From the NCBI GenBank assembly GCA_050304175.1, contig JBNLDE010000044.1, positions 1-9,392 of the forward strand: a stretch of DNA of 9,392 nucleotides, in the 5' to 3' direction. Both the position numbers and the translations under genes were made by a program. This document shows positions 1 through 7,662 of this stretch, in pieces. The DNA comes from JAIOIW01 sp050304175 (GTDB lineage: Bacteria; Pseudomonadota; Alphaproteobacteria; Rhizobiales; Rhizobiaceae). Below the pieces are notes generated by a model, which was given only the letters and a program-made list of their open reading frames with translations, searched no databases and was not told the DNA's origin. Within the stretch, counting starts at the first letter, position 1; each line of letters begins with the position of its first letter.

Positions 1-1
1 G

Positions 2-67
2 CTATCATTGAGCGCCGCGCTGAACGCCGAGGTCGAGGAGACCAAGTTCGGCGTGTTCAGGATGTAG
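2..67 (+). CDS. C-terminal end of an unidentified protein (5' truncated)
   Basis: An open frame enters from the left edge and stops at TAG 65-67, giving about 21 residues that end in EETKFGVFRM. Codon choice in this frame is GC-rich at third positions, like the genes downstream. The fragment is too short to assign a family. It lies on the same strand as the hydrolase that starts 60 bases later, so the two could be co-transcribed. No terminator hairpin is evident between them. Confidence 0.5.
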   Translation, partial: LSLSAALNAEVEETKFGVFRM

Positions 68-127
68 GACGGCATCCGCATTTGCCGGCGTCGGCGACGC
101 GCGCCGGAAACCGGTCGGGAGGCTGAT

Positions 128-925
128 ATGGAGAAAGTCACAAGCAGCGACGGCACGGAAATCGCATTCGAGCGGGCGGGCTCCGGCCCCTCCCTCGTGC
201 TGATCCACGGCACCAGCGCCTCGTCGACCCGCTGGGGGAATATCCGGCCGCTGCTCGAGGAACATTTCACGGTCTTCGCCGTCGACCGCCGCGGGCGCGG
301 CGGCAGCGGCGATGCTCCCGCGGGGACCGCCTATTCGCTCGAAGCCGAATTCGCGGATGTCGCGGCCGTCGTTGCGGCGGCGCCCGATCCGGTCCTGCTG
401 TTCGGCCATTCCTATGGCGGGCTCGCCGCGCTCGGCGCCACGACCCTGACGGACCGGCTGGCCGGACTTGTCCTCTATGAAGCCCCGGTGTTGGAGGGGA
501 ACGCCCTGCCCGAAGACCTGCTCGGCCGCCTCGATACGGCCTCGACGCGCGACGACCGTGACGGCGTGATGAAGATCTTCTGCGAGGAAGTGGTGCAGAT
601 GCGGCCAAGCGACATCGCGGCGCTGCGATCCTCGCCGGCCTGGCCGGCGCGGCTCGCCGCCGCCCACACGATCCCGCGAGAACTGCGCGCAGCGGGAACG
701 TTTTCTCTGGCTGCGGCAAAGCCGGAACGGATCGCCATTCCAACGCTGCTGCTGCATGGCGAAGACAGCCCGGAGTTCTTCAAGACGGCGATGGCCCGGC
801 TCGCCGCCGCGGTGCCGCATGCGCAATCCGTCGCGCTGGAGGGCCAGCAGCATGTGGCGATGGACACCGCGCCGCAGATGCTGGCGGACGTCCTGCGCGC
901 GTTCCGGGACGATGTGACGGGATAG
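128..925 (+). CDS. Alpha/beta-fold hydrolase
   Basis: This 265-residue cytoplasmic protein has a complete alpha/beta-hydrolase layout and is probably an esterase or a related C-O/C-N bond hydrolase; the substrate cannot be read from the sequence. The oxyanion-hole motif HGTS is at residues 27-30 and DRRGRGGSG follows at 53-61. The nucleophile elbow GHSYGG at 93-98 makes Ser95 the nucleophile. HGED at 210-213 offers Asp213 as the acid, and QQH places His242 as the base. Length is normal for single-domain members. The ATG is set by a strong Shine-Dalgarno, GGGAGG at 117-122, five bases upstream. There is no signal peptide. The stop is six bases before a macro-domain gene, which suggests an operon. 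The family level is very secure; anything more specific would be a guess. Confidence 0.93.
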   Translation: MEKVTSSDGTEIAFERAGSGPSLVLIHGTSASSTRWGNIRPLLEEHFTVFAVDRRGRGGSGDAPAGTAYSLEAEFADVAAVVAAAPDPVLLFGHSYGGLAALGATTLTDRLAGLVLYEAPVLEGNALPEDLLGRLDTASTRDDRDGVMKIFCEEVVQMRPSDIAALRSSPAWPARLAAAHTIPRELRAAGTFSLAAAKPERIAIPTLLLHGEDSPEFFKTAMARLAAAVPHAQSVALEGQQHVAMDTAPQMLADVLRAFRDDVTG

Positions 926-931
926 CGACCG

Positions 932-1447
932 ATGAAGGAGGAGCGCCTTTCTGTCATCGCCGCCGACATCACCACGCTCGATGTCGACGCCATCGTCAAC
1001 GCGGCCAACAGCTCGCTGCTCGGCGGCGGCGGCGTCGACGGCGCGATCCACCGGGCGGCGGGGCCGGACTTGCTGGCCGAATGCCGGACACTGGACGGAT
1101 GCGCCACGGGCGACGCGAAAATCACGAAGGGCTACCGGCTGCCGGCCCGCCACGTCATCCACGCAGTCGGCCCGGTCTGGCATGGCGGCGGCCGGGGCGA
1201 AGCGGAGCTGCTTTTGTCGTGCTACCGCACCAGCCTCATGCTCGCCCGCGACAACGGGCTGGAAAGCATCGCCTTTCCGGCGATTTCGACCGGCGTATAC
1301 GGCTATCCGAAGCAGGAAGCGGCGCGGATCGCGATCGCCGCCGTGCGCGACTGGCTGGCGGAAAACGCGCTGCCTGAAAAGGTGATCTTCTGCTGCTTCG
1401 ACGATGCGACGGCGGACATCTATCGCCGGATCATGGCGGGCGGCTGA
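932..1447 (+). CDS. Macro-domain protein, O-acetyl-ADP-ribose deacetylase type
   Basis: This 171-residue, single-domain macro protein resembles the bacterial YmdB/MacroD class, which hydrolyses O-acetyl-ADP-ribose and can remove mono-ADP-ribose from acidic residues. The N-terminal strand carries AADITTL (10-16, the usual G-D-I-T site). The ADP-ribose and catalytic loop NAANSSLLGGGGVDGAIHRAAG covers residues 23-44. The phosphate-binding loop ISTGVYGYP covers 118-126. The upstream gene's TAG (923-925) is in frame nine bases before the ATG, so the protein cannot start earlier and no alternative start codon lies soon after it. There is no good ribosome site in front of the ATG; instead the purine run AAGGAGGAG lies just inside the gene at 934-942. 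Translation therefore probably relies on coupling with the hydrolase. Family assignment is firm; the in vivo substrate is unknown. Confidence 0.94.
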   Translation: MKEERLSVIAADITTLDVDAIVNAANSSLLGGGGVDGAIHRAAGPDLLAECRTLDGCATGDAKITKGYRLPARHVIHAVGPVWHGGGRGEAELLLSCYRTSLMLARDNGLESIAFPAISTGVYGYPKQEAARIAIAAVRDWLAENALPEKVIFCCFDDATADIYRRIMAGG

Positions 1448-1454
1448 GGCGCTG

Positions 1455-1480
1455 CCCCTCCCCGCCTTGGCGGGAAGGGG
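1455..1480. terminator. Bidirectional hairpin terminator between convergent genes
   Basis: The arms at 1455-1466 and 1469-1480 pair over 12 positions with one C/A mismatch, separated by TT. The element sits in the 53-base gap between the macro-domain gene and the leftward Ig-like gene. AAATT follows on the right side, but there is no long U tract, so termination strength is uncertain. Similar GC-rich palindromes are often dispersed in alphaproteobacterial genomes, so it might also be a repeat copy. Confidence 0.6.
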
Positions 1481-1500
1481 AAATTCTGTCGTGAACCGGC

Positions 1501-2970
1501 TCAGTTCGTGTCCGACGCGGTGACCTCGAAGGCGAAATCGAAGCGCGGAAGGTCCTCGCCCGGATGATCGGCCTCATAGGTGAGCTGCGGCAGGCGGAAA
1601 TTGTTCGGCCGCCTCTCCTTGCCCTTGTAAATCGCCGGATAGAGCGTGATGTAGTGCATGCCCGGATCGCCGGAGGCATGCATGTTGATCACCACGTCGC
1701 CCTGGCTGTTGAAGCCGCAGGCGTAGCCGATATAGGCGTTGTCGTAGACGATGGCGTAGATGTTGGAGGTTTCGGTCCAGCCCACGCCCTTGAGATGGAT
1801 CGTGAACGGCGTCCCGGCCGGCCCCTTCGACACGTCAAGCGGCATCGCCGACGGGGCAATCCAGAACGTCCCCTTCACATCGCCCTTCGGCCCGGCGACC
1901 CGCAGGCGGTGAATCCCGCCAAGATCGTCCGGCGTGGCCATCTTGTAGACCAGCTTGCCCGACGCGTCGGCTTTCGCCTCGGCGATGACGTGCTCGCTCT
2001 CTTCCCACCCCGACCCGCTGACGCGGTTGCCGGAGACCCGCGTCCAGTGGAGCGGATAGGTCTTGCCCGGCTCGAATCCGTCGGCCGAAATCGTGACCGG
2101 TTCGCCGACACGGGCGAAGGCGGGCTCGACGGCCAGATCGCCCGGCGGCGGCAGGCGGCGCACGGTCGTCTGGACCTGTTCGGGCGGCGGGGGCGGAACC
2201 ACCGCCTCGCCGTCGGTGATGCGGAAGTTCAGCGCAAAGCGCGGCCGGTTCGGTTCGGGCGACTGCTGCATGTTGCGATACGGGAATGTGAAGTCGCCAT
2301 GCAACACCTCGATCACGTGGTTGCCCGGCCGGCCGGTGGCCGGAATGGTGAAGTGGGCGGACCCGCCCTCCCTGACCGACGGCATCCAGCCGGTGTAGGC
2401 GTTGTCGTAGAGCAGAAGCCACGAATTTTGCAGTTGCTGGGACCCGATGCCCTTGACGTCGACCGTAATCGGCGTTCCCGGCGGGCCGCTTTCCGGCGAG
2501 ATGTTCACTTCCATCTCGACGTAGAAACTGGCTTGAGTCAGGGTCCGGTCCGGCTCCTGGACGGTCACGTCATGGTAGAAACCGAAATCGTCCGGCGCGT
2601 CGAATTTGGTTTCGAACGCACCGTTCGCATCGGTCTTCACCTTGGCGATGACATAGCCGACCGGCGTGTATTCGCGGCCGTGATACTCCGTCTCCGTCAC
2701 CTTCCATTCGGCGGTGACGGTGCGCCAGACGAGGTCGAGTTCCTTGTTGGGCGGCAGGCCCTCGCCATTGACGGTGACCGGCGTACCGACCGGGCCCTGA
2801 TGGGGCGTCAAGGCGAGCTTGCCGACGAAGCCGCCCGTCGGCTTGGTCAGCGTCGCTTGCGGTCCCAATTGCGCAGCGGGGACGGCCCCCGCCGCACTTG
2901 CTTGCGAAACGGCGAATGCGAGCGCTGCGGCGGCGACAAGGCCGCCGAGCGCGATCCGAATGTTCATCAT
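1501..2970 (-). CDS. Secreted protein with four Ig-like domains in A-B-A-B order
   Basis: The preprotein is 489 residues. Residues 1-26 form a Sec signal peptide: MMNIR, a hydrophobic Ala/Leu/Val core, then an ASA/A cleavage site. The mature part consists of two similar halves joined by a Pro-rich linker (254-275, with a run of five Pro). Each half has an A domain (about 51-153 and 278-372) followed by a B domain (about 154-253 and 376-485). Shared marks include GTPVTVNGEG / GEPVTISADG in the A domains, and GPPGTPITVDVKGIG / GPAGTPFTIHLKGVG plus YDNAYTGW / YDNAYIGY in the B domains. I infer beta-sandwich folds of the IPT/Ig type. There are no haem, metal-enzyme or membrane-anchor motifs. The open frame extends 27 codons upstream, but the chosen ATG has a signal peptide behind it and AGGA nine bases before it, overlapping the previous gene's stop. 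It is the last gene of the cytochrome cluster. Function not recognised; a periplasmic scaffold or binding role is possible. Confidence 0.85.
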   Translation of the reverse strand: MMNIRIALGGLVAAAALAFAVSQASAAGAVPAAQLGPQATLTKPTGGFVGKLALTPHQGPVGTPVTVNGEGLPPNKELDLVWRTVTAEWKVTETEYHGREYTPVGYVIAKVKTDANGAFETKFDAPDDFGFYHDVTVQEPDRTLTQASFYVEMEVNISPESGPPGTPITVDVKGIGSQQLQNSWLLLYDNAYTGWMPSVREGGSAHFTIPATGRPGNHVIEVLHGDFTFPYRNMQQSPEPNRPRFALNFRITDGEAVVPPPPPEQVQTTVRRLPPPGDLAVEPAFARVGEPVTISADGFEPGKTYPLHWTRVSGNRVSGSGWEESEHVIAEAKADASGKLVYKMATPDDLGGIHRLRVAGPKGDVKGTFWIAPSAMPLDVSKGPAGTPFTIHLKGVGWTETSNIYAIVYDNAYIGYACGFNSQGDVVINMHASGDPGMHYITLYPAIYKGKERRPNNFRLPQLTYEADHPGEDLPRFDFAFEVTASDTN

Positions 2971-2981
2971 GACGCTACATC

Positions 2982-3467
2982 CTATTTCGTGAACGTGACG
3001 TCGCCGGGGATGACGGTCAGCTTCGACATCACGACATTGAACGGCGCCCATTCGTGGGTGGTGCCATCCATGTCGGTGGCGATCACCTTGTACTCGATCG
3101 TGCCGGTCGGAAATTCGGCCGGGACACGCCAGGACGTCGCCCAGAACTCATCCGTCGCCTTGCCGCGCGGATGCTTGCCGTAATGCATGTCGAAAGTTTC
3201 GCCGTTGGAGAGCTGCACGGCCAGGCTCTTCAGCCCTTCATTGTTGACCATCGCGCCTGTCTCGTCGAGGACGCGAATGCGCCAGACGACCGATTCCAGC
3301 CGCTTGTATTCGCTGGTCAGCACGCAGCTCGGCCCGGTCGCACCGTCCTGGGTGTGGCCACGGACCATGTCACCTTCGAAAAACAGATTTCTCGCCTGGG
3401 CTGTGCCAGCGAGCGAAATGGCGGCAACAGAAATCGCCACCGTCGAAATGATGGATCGAAGTTTCAT
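2982..3467 (-). CDS. Small secreted protein of unknown function in the cytochrome cluster
   Basis: The preprotein is 161 residues. It starts MKLRS, has a hydrophobic stretch at 7-22 and a clear AQA/RN signal-peptidase site after residue 26. The mature 135 residues contain a single Cys (Cys48), alternate polar and hydrophobic positions, and look all-beta: segments such as VVWRIRVLDETG (60-71) and GTIEYKVIATDMDG (122-135) resemble strands of one Ig-like domain. The frame is open 51 codons farther upstream, but AGGAGG at 3473-3478, five bases before this ATG, together with the signal peptide fixes the start. Its stop lies 11 bases before the Ig-like gene and 94 bases separate it from the cytochrome gene upstream, so it belongs to the same likely operon. 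I do not recognise the family. With no haem-binding motif it is more likely a partner, chaperone or ligand-binding protein than a redox carrier. Confidence 0.85.
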   Translation of the reverse strand: MKLRSIISTVAISVAAISLAGTAQARNLFFEGDMVRGHTQDGATGPSCVLTSEYKRLESVVWRIRVLDETGAMVNNEGLKSLAVQLSNGETFDMHYGKHPRGKATDEFWATSWRVPAEFPTGTIEYKVIATDMDGTTHEWAPFNVVMSKLTVIPGDVTFTK

Positions 3468-3472
3468 TCTAC

Positions 3473-3478
3473 CCTCCT
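3473..3478 (-). promoter_or_regulatory. Shine-Dalgarno that fixes the start of the small secreted protein
   Basis: On the minus strand AGGAGG stands five bases before the ATG at 3467-3465. This decides against the longer open frame that begins at 3620, and agrees with the signal peptide that starts at the chosen Met. Confidence 0.85.
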
Positions 3479-3561
3479 CTTTCTCTCCGTTTCCCGTGAT
3501 TGGGCTACGGTCTCCTATAATGGAAGTTCCCAAATCCGACCGCCTAATGCATTGACGGTTG

Positions 3562-4242
3562 TCACTGGTTCTTTGCGGCCAGAACACGCAGGTCTTCGAG
3601 CCATTTGTCGGGATCGGCATACAGATCCTTGTCGGTGGGGCGGACGAATTCCTTGGGCAGCGTGTGAGCGATGCCCTGGTGGCAGTCGATACAGGTCACA
3701 TTGCCCGCTTTCAGCGCCTCCTCGTGATGGCGCGCCGCGCCGCCGAACTGGGCACTGGTGTCGGTCCAGACGTTCTGGTGGCAGTTGCGGCATTCGCCCG
3801 AGTCGCTCTCCTTCAGCAGACCCCAGACCCGGAGCGCCATTTCGAGGCGGTGAGCCTCGTATTTCTCAGGCGTGTTTATCTTGCCGGTCAGGTGATAGAA
3901 CACGTCCTTTGTGGCGATGATCTTGTCCTTGATCTTGCTGAAGAATTCGCGCGGGACATGGCAGTCGACGCAGATGGCGCGAGTGCCGGTGCGGTTGACG
4001 AAATGGATGGTTTTCTGGAGATCGGCGTAGGAATGGTCGCGCATCTCGTGGCATGAAATGCAGAATTCCTCGGTGCTGGTGTATTCCATCACCGCATGAA
4101 ACGTGCCCCAGCCGCCAATGCCGAGAACGATACCGACGACGAGCAGGACGGCGACAGGGATGCCGGTGCTTGGACGCTTGAGCCAGGTCCACAGCCGCGA
4201 AAACAAACCACGCTTGCCGCCATTGCCGTCGGTCTCGGTCAT
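3562..4242 (-). CDS. NapC/NirT-family membrane-anchored tetraheme cytochrome c
   Basis: This 226-residue protein belongs to the quinol-oxidising NapC/NirT/NrfH/CymA group. Residues 1-27 are cytoplasmic and basic. One membrane helix (about 28-48) anchors a periplasmic domain with exactly four CXXCH haem c sites: CISCH 61-65, CVDCH 91-95, CRNCH 151-155 and CIDCH 184-188. The first site continues as CHEM, the Cys-His-x-Met arrangement in which NrfH-type proteins use Met as the ligand of haem 1. Length is typical for a four-haem member. By family, it takes electrons from the membrane quinol pool and passes them to a periplasmic redox partner. GGGAGG at 4248-4253, five bases before the ATG, supports the start. 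Its neighbours are unusual: an RquA-like gene upstream and two exported non-haem proteins downstream, with no NapAB, NirS or TorA-type reductase. Family secure, partner unknown. Confidence 0.95.
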   Translation of the reverse strand: MTETDGNGGKRGLFSRLWTWLKRPSTGIPVAVLLVVGIVLGIGGWGTFHAVMEYTSTEEFCISCHEMRDHSYADLQKTIHFVNRTGTRAICVDCHVPREFFSKIKDKIIATKDVFYHLTGKINTPEKYEAHRLEMALRVWGLLKESDSGECRNCHQNVWTDTSAQFGGAARHHEEALKAGNVTCIDCHQGIAHTLPKEFVRPTDKDLYADPDKWLEDLRVLAAKNQ

Positions 4243-4295
4243 TTCTGCCTCCCAATTTGTCAGGCCGCGCTATTCTTGCCGCTGGCCGGCGCCGT

Positions 4296-5069
4296 TCAGT
4301 TCCTGTCCTTTTCGCCTTCTTCCCGGATGCGGTGCGCAACCGTCTTCTGAAACACACCGCCGAACAGCGTGCGGGTTTCCCATCTGAATTCGGCACCACC
4401 TGCCGCGTAGTCCTGGACCCGGTGATCCCACATGGCGAGCGCATAGGGCTCCACGCGCTCGAACAATTGCCTGTAGAAACCGCGCAGCGGGTGCGCGCGC
4501 GCCGGCCGATGATAGTCCACGAACACCGCGCGGCCTTCGGGTGCAACACGCCGAAGCAAGGCATCGACAATTGCGCGCTTCTTGTCTTCGGGCACTTCGT
4601 GCAGCAGAAAATAACAACTCACCACGTCATAGACGCGGCCGCCTTTCTCCGAGGCATCGGCAATACGCACATGCGCCTGCGCCATTCCATGCAGCTTGCG
4701 CCGGCACAGGGCGGCCTGCAGCGGCACGATATCGACGACATCTAGATGGCCGTGCGGGCCGACGCGCCGGGCGATCTCGGGAATGAGCTTGCCGTAGACA
4801 TGGGCCGCCTGCAGCACGCTCTGGCCCTGCCCGATCTCCGACAACAAGCCATTGCGCAGCCGGCGATTGTTGCCAAACAGGATCGCGGCCACAACCGCTT
4901 CGCGATCGAGAAATCGGGCGTTGCGGCGGTCCATGTAGGCCCAGCGATAGGAATTTTCGATATAGGAGGGAACAAAACGCCCCAGCGGCGGCAAGGCGAC
5001 CCGGTCCCCCGGTCCGGACCACCCGGCAGACATATCAACGGCAGCTTTTGCGATCTCGATGCGAGCCAA
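4296..5069 (-). CDS. rquA: RquA-like protein (rhodoquinone biosynthesis, SAM-dependent methyltransferase fold)
   Basis: This 257-residue cytoplasmic protein matches the RquA pattern as I remember it: YRWAYMDRRNARF (41-53), AILFGN (62-67), VLQAAHVYG (85-93), LDVVDIVPLQ (109-118), a DAS triplet (138-140), FLLHEVP (154-160), VDYHRP (184-189) and FGGVFQK (236-242). Known RquA uses S-adenosylmethionine as an amino donor to turn ubiquinone into rhodoquinone, a low-potential quinone of anaerobic respiration. The glycine-rich SAM loop is degenerate here (one Gly in VLQAAHVYGK), as expected for RquA and not for a classical class I methyltransferase. Lys94 follows YG where I recall an acidic residue in RquA, so a diverged paralogue is possible. 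The start is TTG: GAGGGG lies seven bases before it and an in-frame TAG (5082-5084) excludes anything longer. An ATG at residue 13 (5033) has no ribosome site. It is the first gene of the cluster, 53 bases before the cytochrome. Confidence 0.78.
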   Translation of the reverse strand: MARIEIAKAAVDMSAGWSGPGDRVALPPLGRFVPSYIENSYRWAYMDRRNARFLDREAVVAAILFGNNRRLRNGLLSEIGQGQSVLQAAHVYGKLIPEIARRVGPHGHLDVVDIVPLQAALCRRKLHGMAQAHVRIADASEKGGRVYDVVSCYFLLHEVPEDKKRAIVDALLRRVAPEGRAVFVDYHRPARAHPLRGFYRQLFERVEPYALAMWDHRVQDYAAGGAEFRWETRTLFGGVFQKTVAHRIREEGEKDRN

Positions 5070-5076
5070 TGCCGCG

Positions 5077-5083
5077 CCCCTCT
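5077..5083 (-). promoter_or_regulatory. Ribosome binding site deciding the TTG start of the RquA-like gene
   Basis: On the minus strand AGAGGGG ends seven bases before the TTG at 5069-5067. The in-frame TAG at 5082-5084 overlaps it, so this is the farthest possible start. The only nearby alternative, the ATG at 5033-5031, lacks a purine-rich leader. Confidence 0.55.
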
Positions 5084-5110
5084 ATCGACGGCCATGTCAC
5101 CTGCCGTTCC

Positions 5111-5138
5111 CATATATAAAATATGATATGTCAAATAG
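5111..5138. promoter_or_regulatory. AT-rich island in the divergent intergenic region, likely leftward promoter
   Basis: About 28 bases are almost pure A/T inside an otherwise GC-rich region. They contain CATAT at 5111-5115 inverted as ATATG at 5121-5125 and again at 5126-5130. Read leftward there is a perfect TTGACA hexamer at 5129-5134, but no convincing -10 at 16-18 bases from it, so I do not assign exact elements. The island lies about 40-70 bases before the RquA-like start, a suitable place for promoter and operator. Confidence 0.4.
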
Positions 5139-5178
5139 AGCATGGGGCCATGACGCATATCAACCGGGAATCTGAAAA

Positions 5179-5203
5179 CCGGTCATTTGTGCGACATGAC
5201 CGG
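5179..5203. promoter_or_regulatory. Perfect 8-bp inverted repeat, candidate operator
   Basis: CCGGTCAT at 5179-5186 is exactly inverted as ATGACCGG at 5196-5203, with a nine-base spacer. It lies between the two divergent transcription units, 110 bases before the RquA-like start and 122 before the carboxylase start. The dyad spacing (centre to centre 17 bases) suits a dimeric helix-turn-helix regulator, but I cannot name one. It could instead form a hairpin in a leader RNA. Confidence 0.4.
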
Positions 5204-5287
5204 CGCATTCCGGGCCGGATCGGCACCATGCGAGGCCCTTTTCCGCCGTCGGCGCAACGACACCGTTCCCTTCCCCCTTCCAATCGC

Positions 5288-5293
5288 TATAAG
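5288..5293 (+). promoter_or_regulatory. Possible -10 element for the carboxylase gene
   Basis: TATAAG, preceded by C, sits 32 bases before the ATG at 5325. The hexamer 17 bases upstream (GTTCCC at 5265-5270) is a weak -35 match. The position would give a leader of about 25 bases. Low certainty. Confidence 0.3.
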
Positions 5294-5324
5294 AAATGGG
5301 ACAAACCATTCGACCGGGACAATC

Positions 5325-7283
<1,959 letters not shown>

Positions 7284-7302
7284 CCGACCGGCCACAAATG
7301 AA

Positions 7303-7338
7303 AAACCGCGCCGGCCTTATACCGGCCGGTCGCGGTTT
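7303..7338. terminator. Bidirectional terminator hairpin
   Basis: AAACCGCG plus CCGGCC (7303-7316) pairs with GGCCGG plus CGCGGTTT (7324-7338), with a single bulged T at 7330 and a seven-base loop. Read leftward it ends in a run of five T (complement of 7301-7305), a good intrinsic terminator for the Sel1-like gene. Read rightward it ends the carboxylase with a shorter T run. Confidence 0.8.
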
Positions 7339-7395
7339 CTGTTCAAGCAATCGCGGATGCAGCCTGGCTGCCCGGTGTCGCCTGCCCCGTCTGAT

Positions 7396-7662
7396 TTAGT
7401 GCATCGTCATCCATTCGCGGGCTTCGCGCAGCGCCTTGGCGAGTTCGCCCTTGCTCAGCTGACCGGCCATTTCGGCGCGCAGCGCGGCGGCGCGGGCGGA
7501 CCCCTTGATCGCGGCGATGTTGAACCACTTGTGTGCGGCGACCAGATCCATGTCGCAATCGCGGCCGGTCGCATACATCATGCCCAGTTCGAAAAGGATA
7601 TCGGCCTGGGTGTTTGCGTCCATCGCGCCGGAGCCCAGATCGTGAATGTCAAAACGTGCCAT
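7396..7662 (-). CDS. Small Sel1-repeat-like protein
   Basis: This 88-residue, soluble, helical protein carries one recognisable Sel1/TPR-like unit at about 24-59: FELGMMYATGR, then DLVAAHKWFNIAA, then KGSARAA. The LGMMYATGR...AAHKWFNIAA pattern is the helix-turn-helix hallmark of Sel1 repeats, which normally occur in tandem and mediate protein contacts. A single unit flanked by an N-terminal MARFDIHDLGSGA and a C-terminal helix ending REWMTMH is a form I recall as common in Rhizobiales, annotated as hypothetical. No signal peptide or membrane helix is present. AGGGGA at 7671-7676 lies eight bases before the ATG. It is monocistronic between a shared terminator and a divergent intergenic region. 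Its function is unknown; an adaptor role would be conjecture. Confidence 0.85.
   Translation of the reverse strand: MARFDIHDLGSGAMDANTQADILFELGMMYATGRDCDMDLVAAHKWFNIAAIKGSARAAALRAEMAGQLSKGELAKALREAREWMTMH

Noticed and set aside
5..1183. Long minus-strand open frame opposite the hydrolase and macro-domain genes
   Set aside because: Both plus-strand genes have complete family motifs and the hydrolase has a strong ribosome site; the antisense product is Arg-rich and featureless.
1564..3183. Open frame of 539 codons on the plus strand across the Ig-like gene
   Set aside because: Antisense shadow of the signal-peptide-bearing minus-strand genes. The product lacks any domain pattern and the frame runs across the gene junction at 2970-2982.
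3468..3620. N-terminal extension of the small secreted protein
   Set aside because: It would place a signal peptide internally and ignore an ideal ribosome site; it also overlaps the end of the cytochrome gene.
5112..5137. FNR/FixK-type box in the AT-rich island
   Set aside because: Aligning TTGAT-N4-ATCAA over the GTCAA half leaves a left half of ATATG, too poor a match to call.
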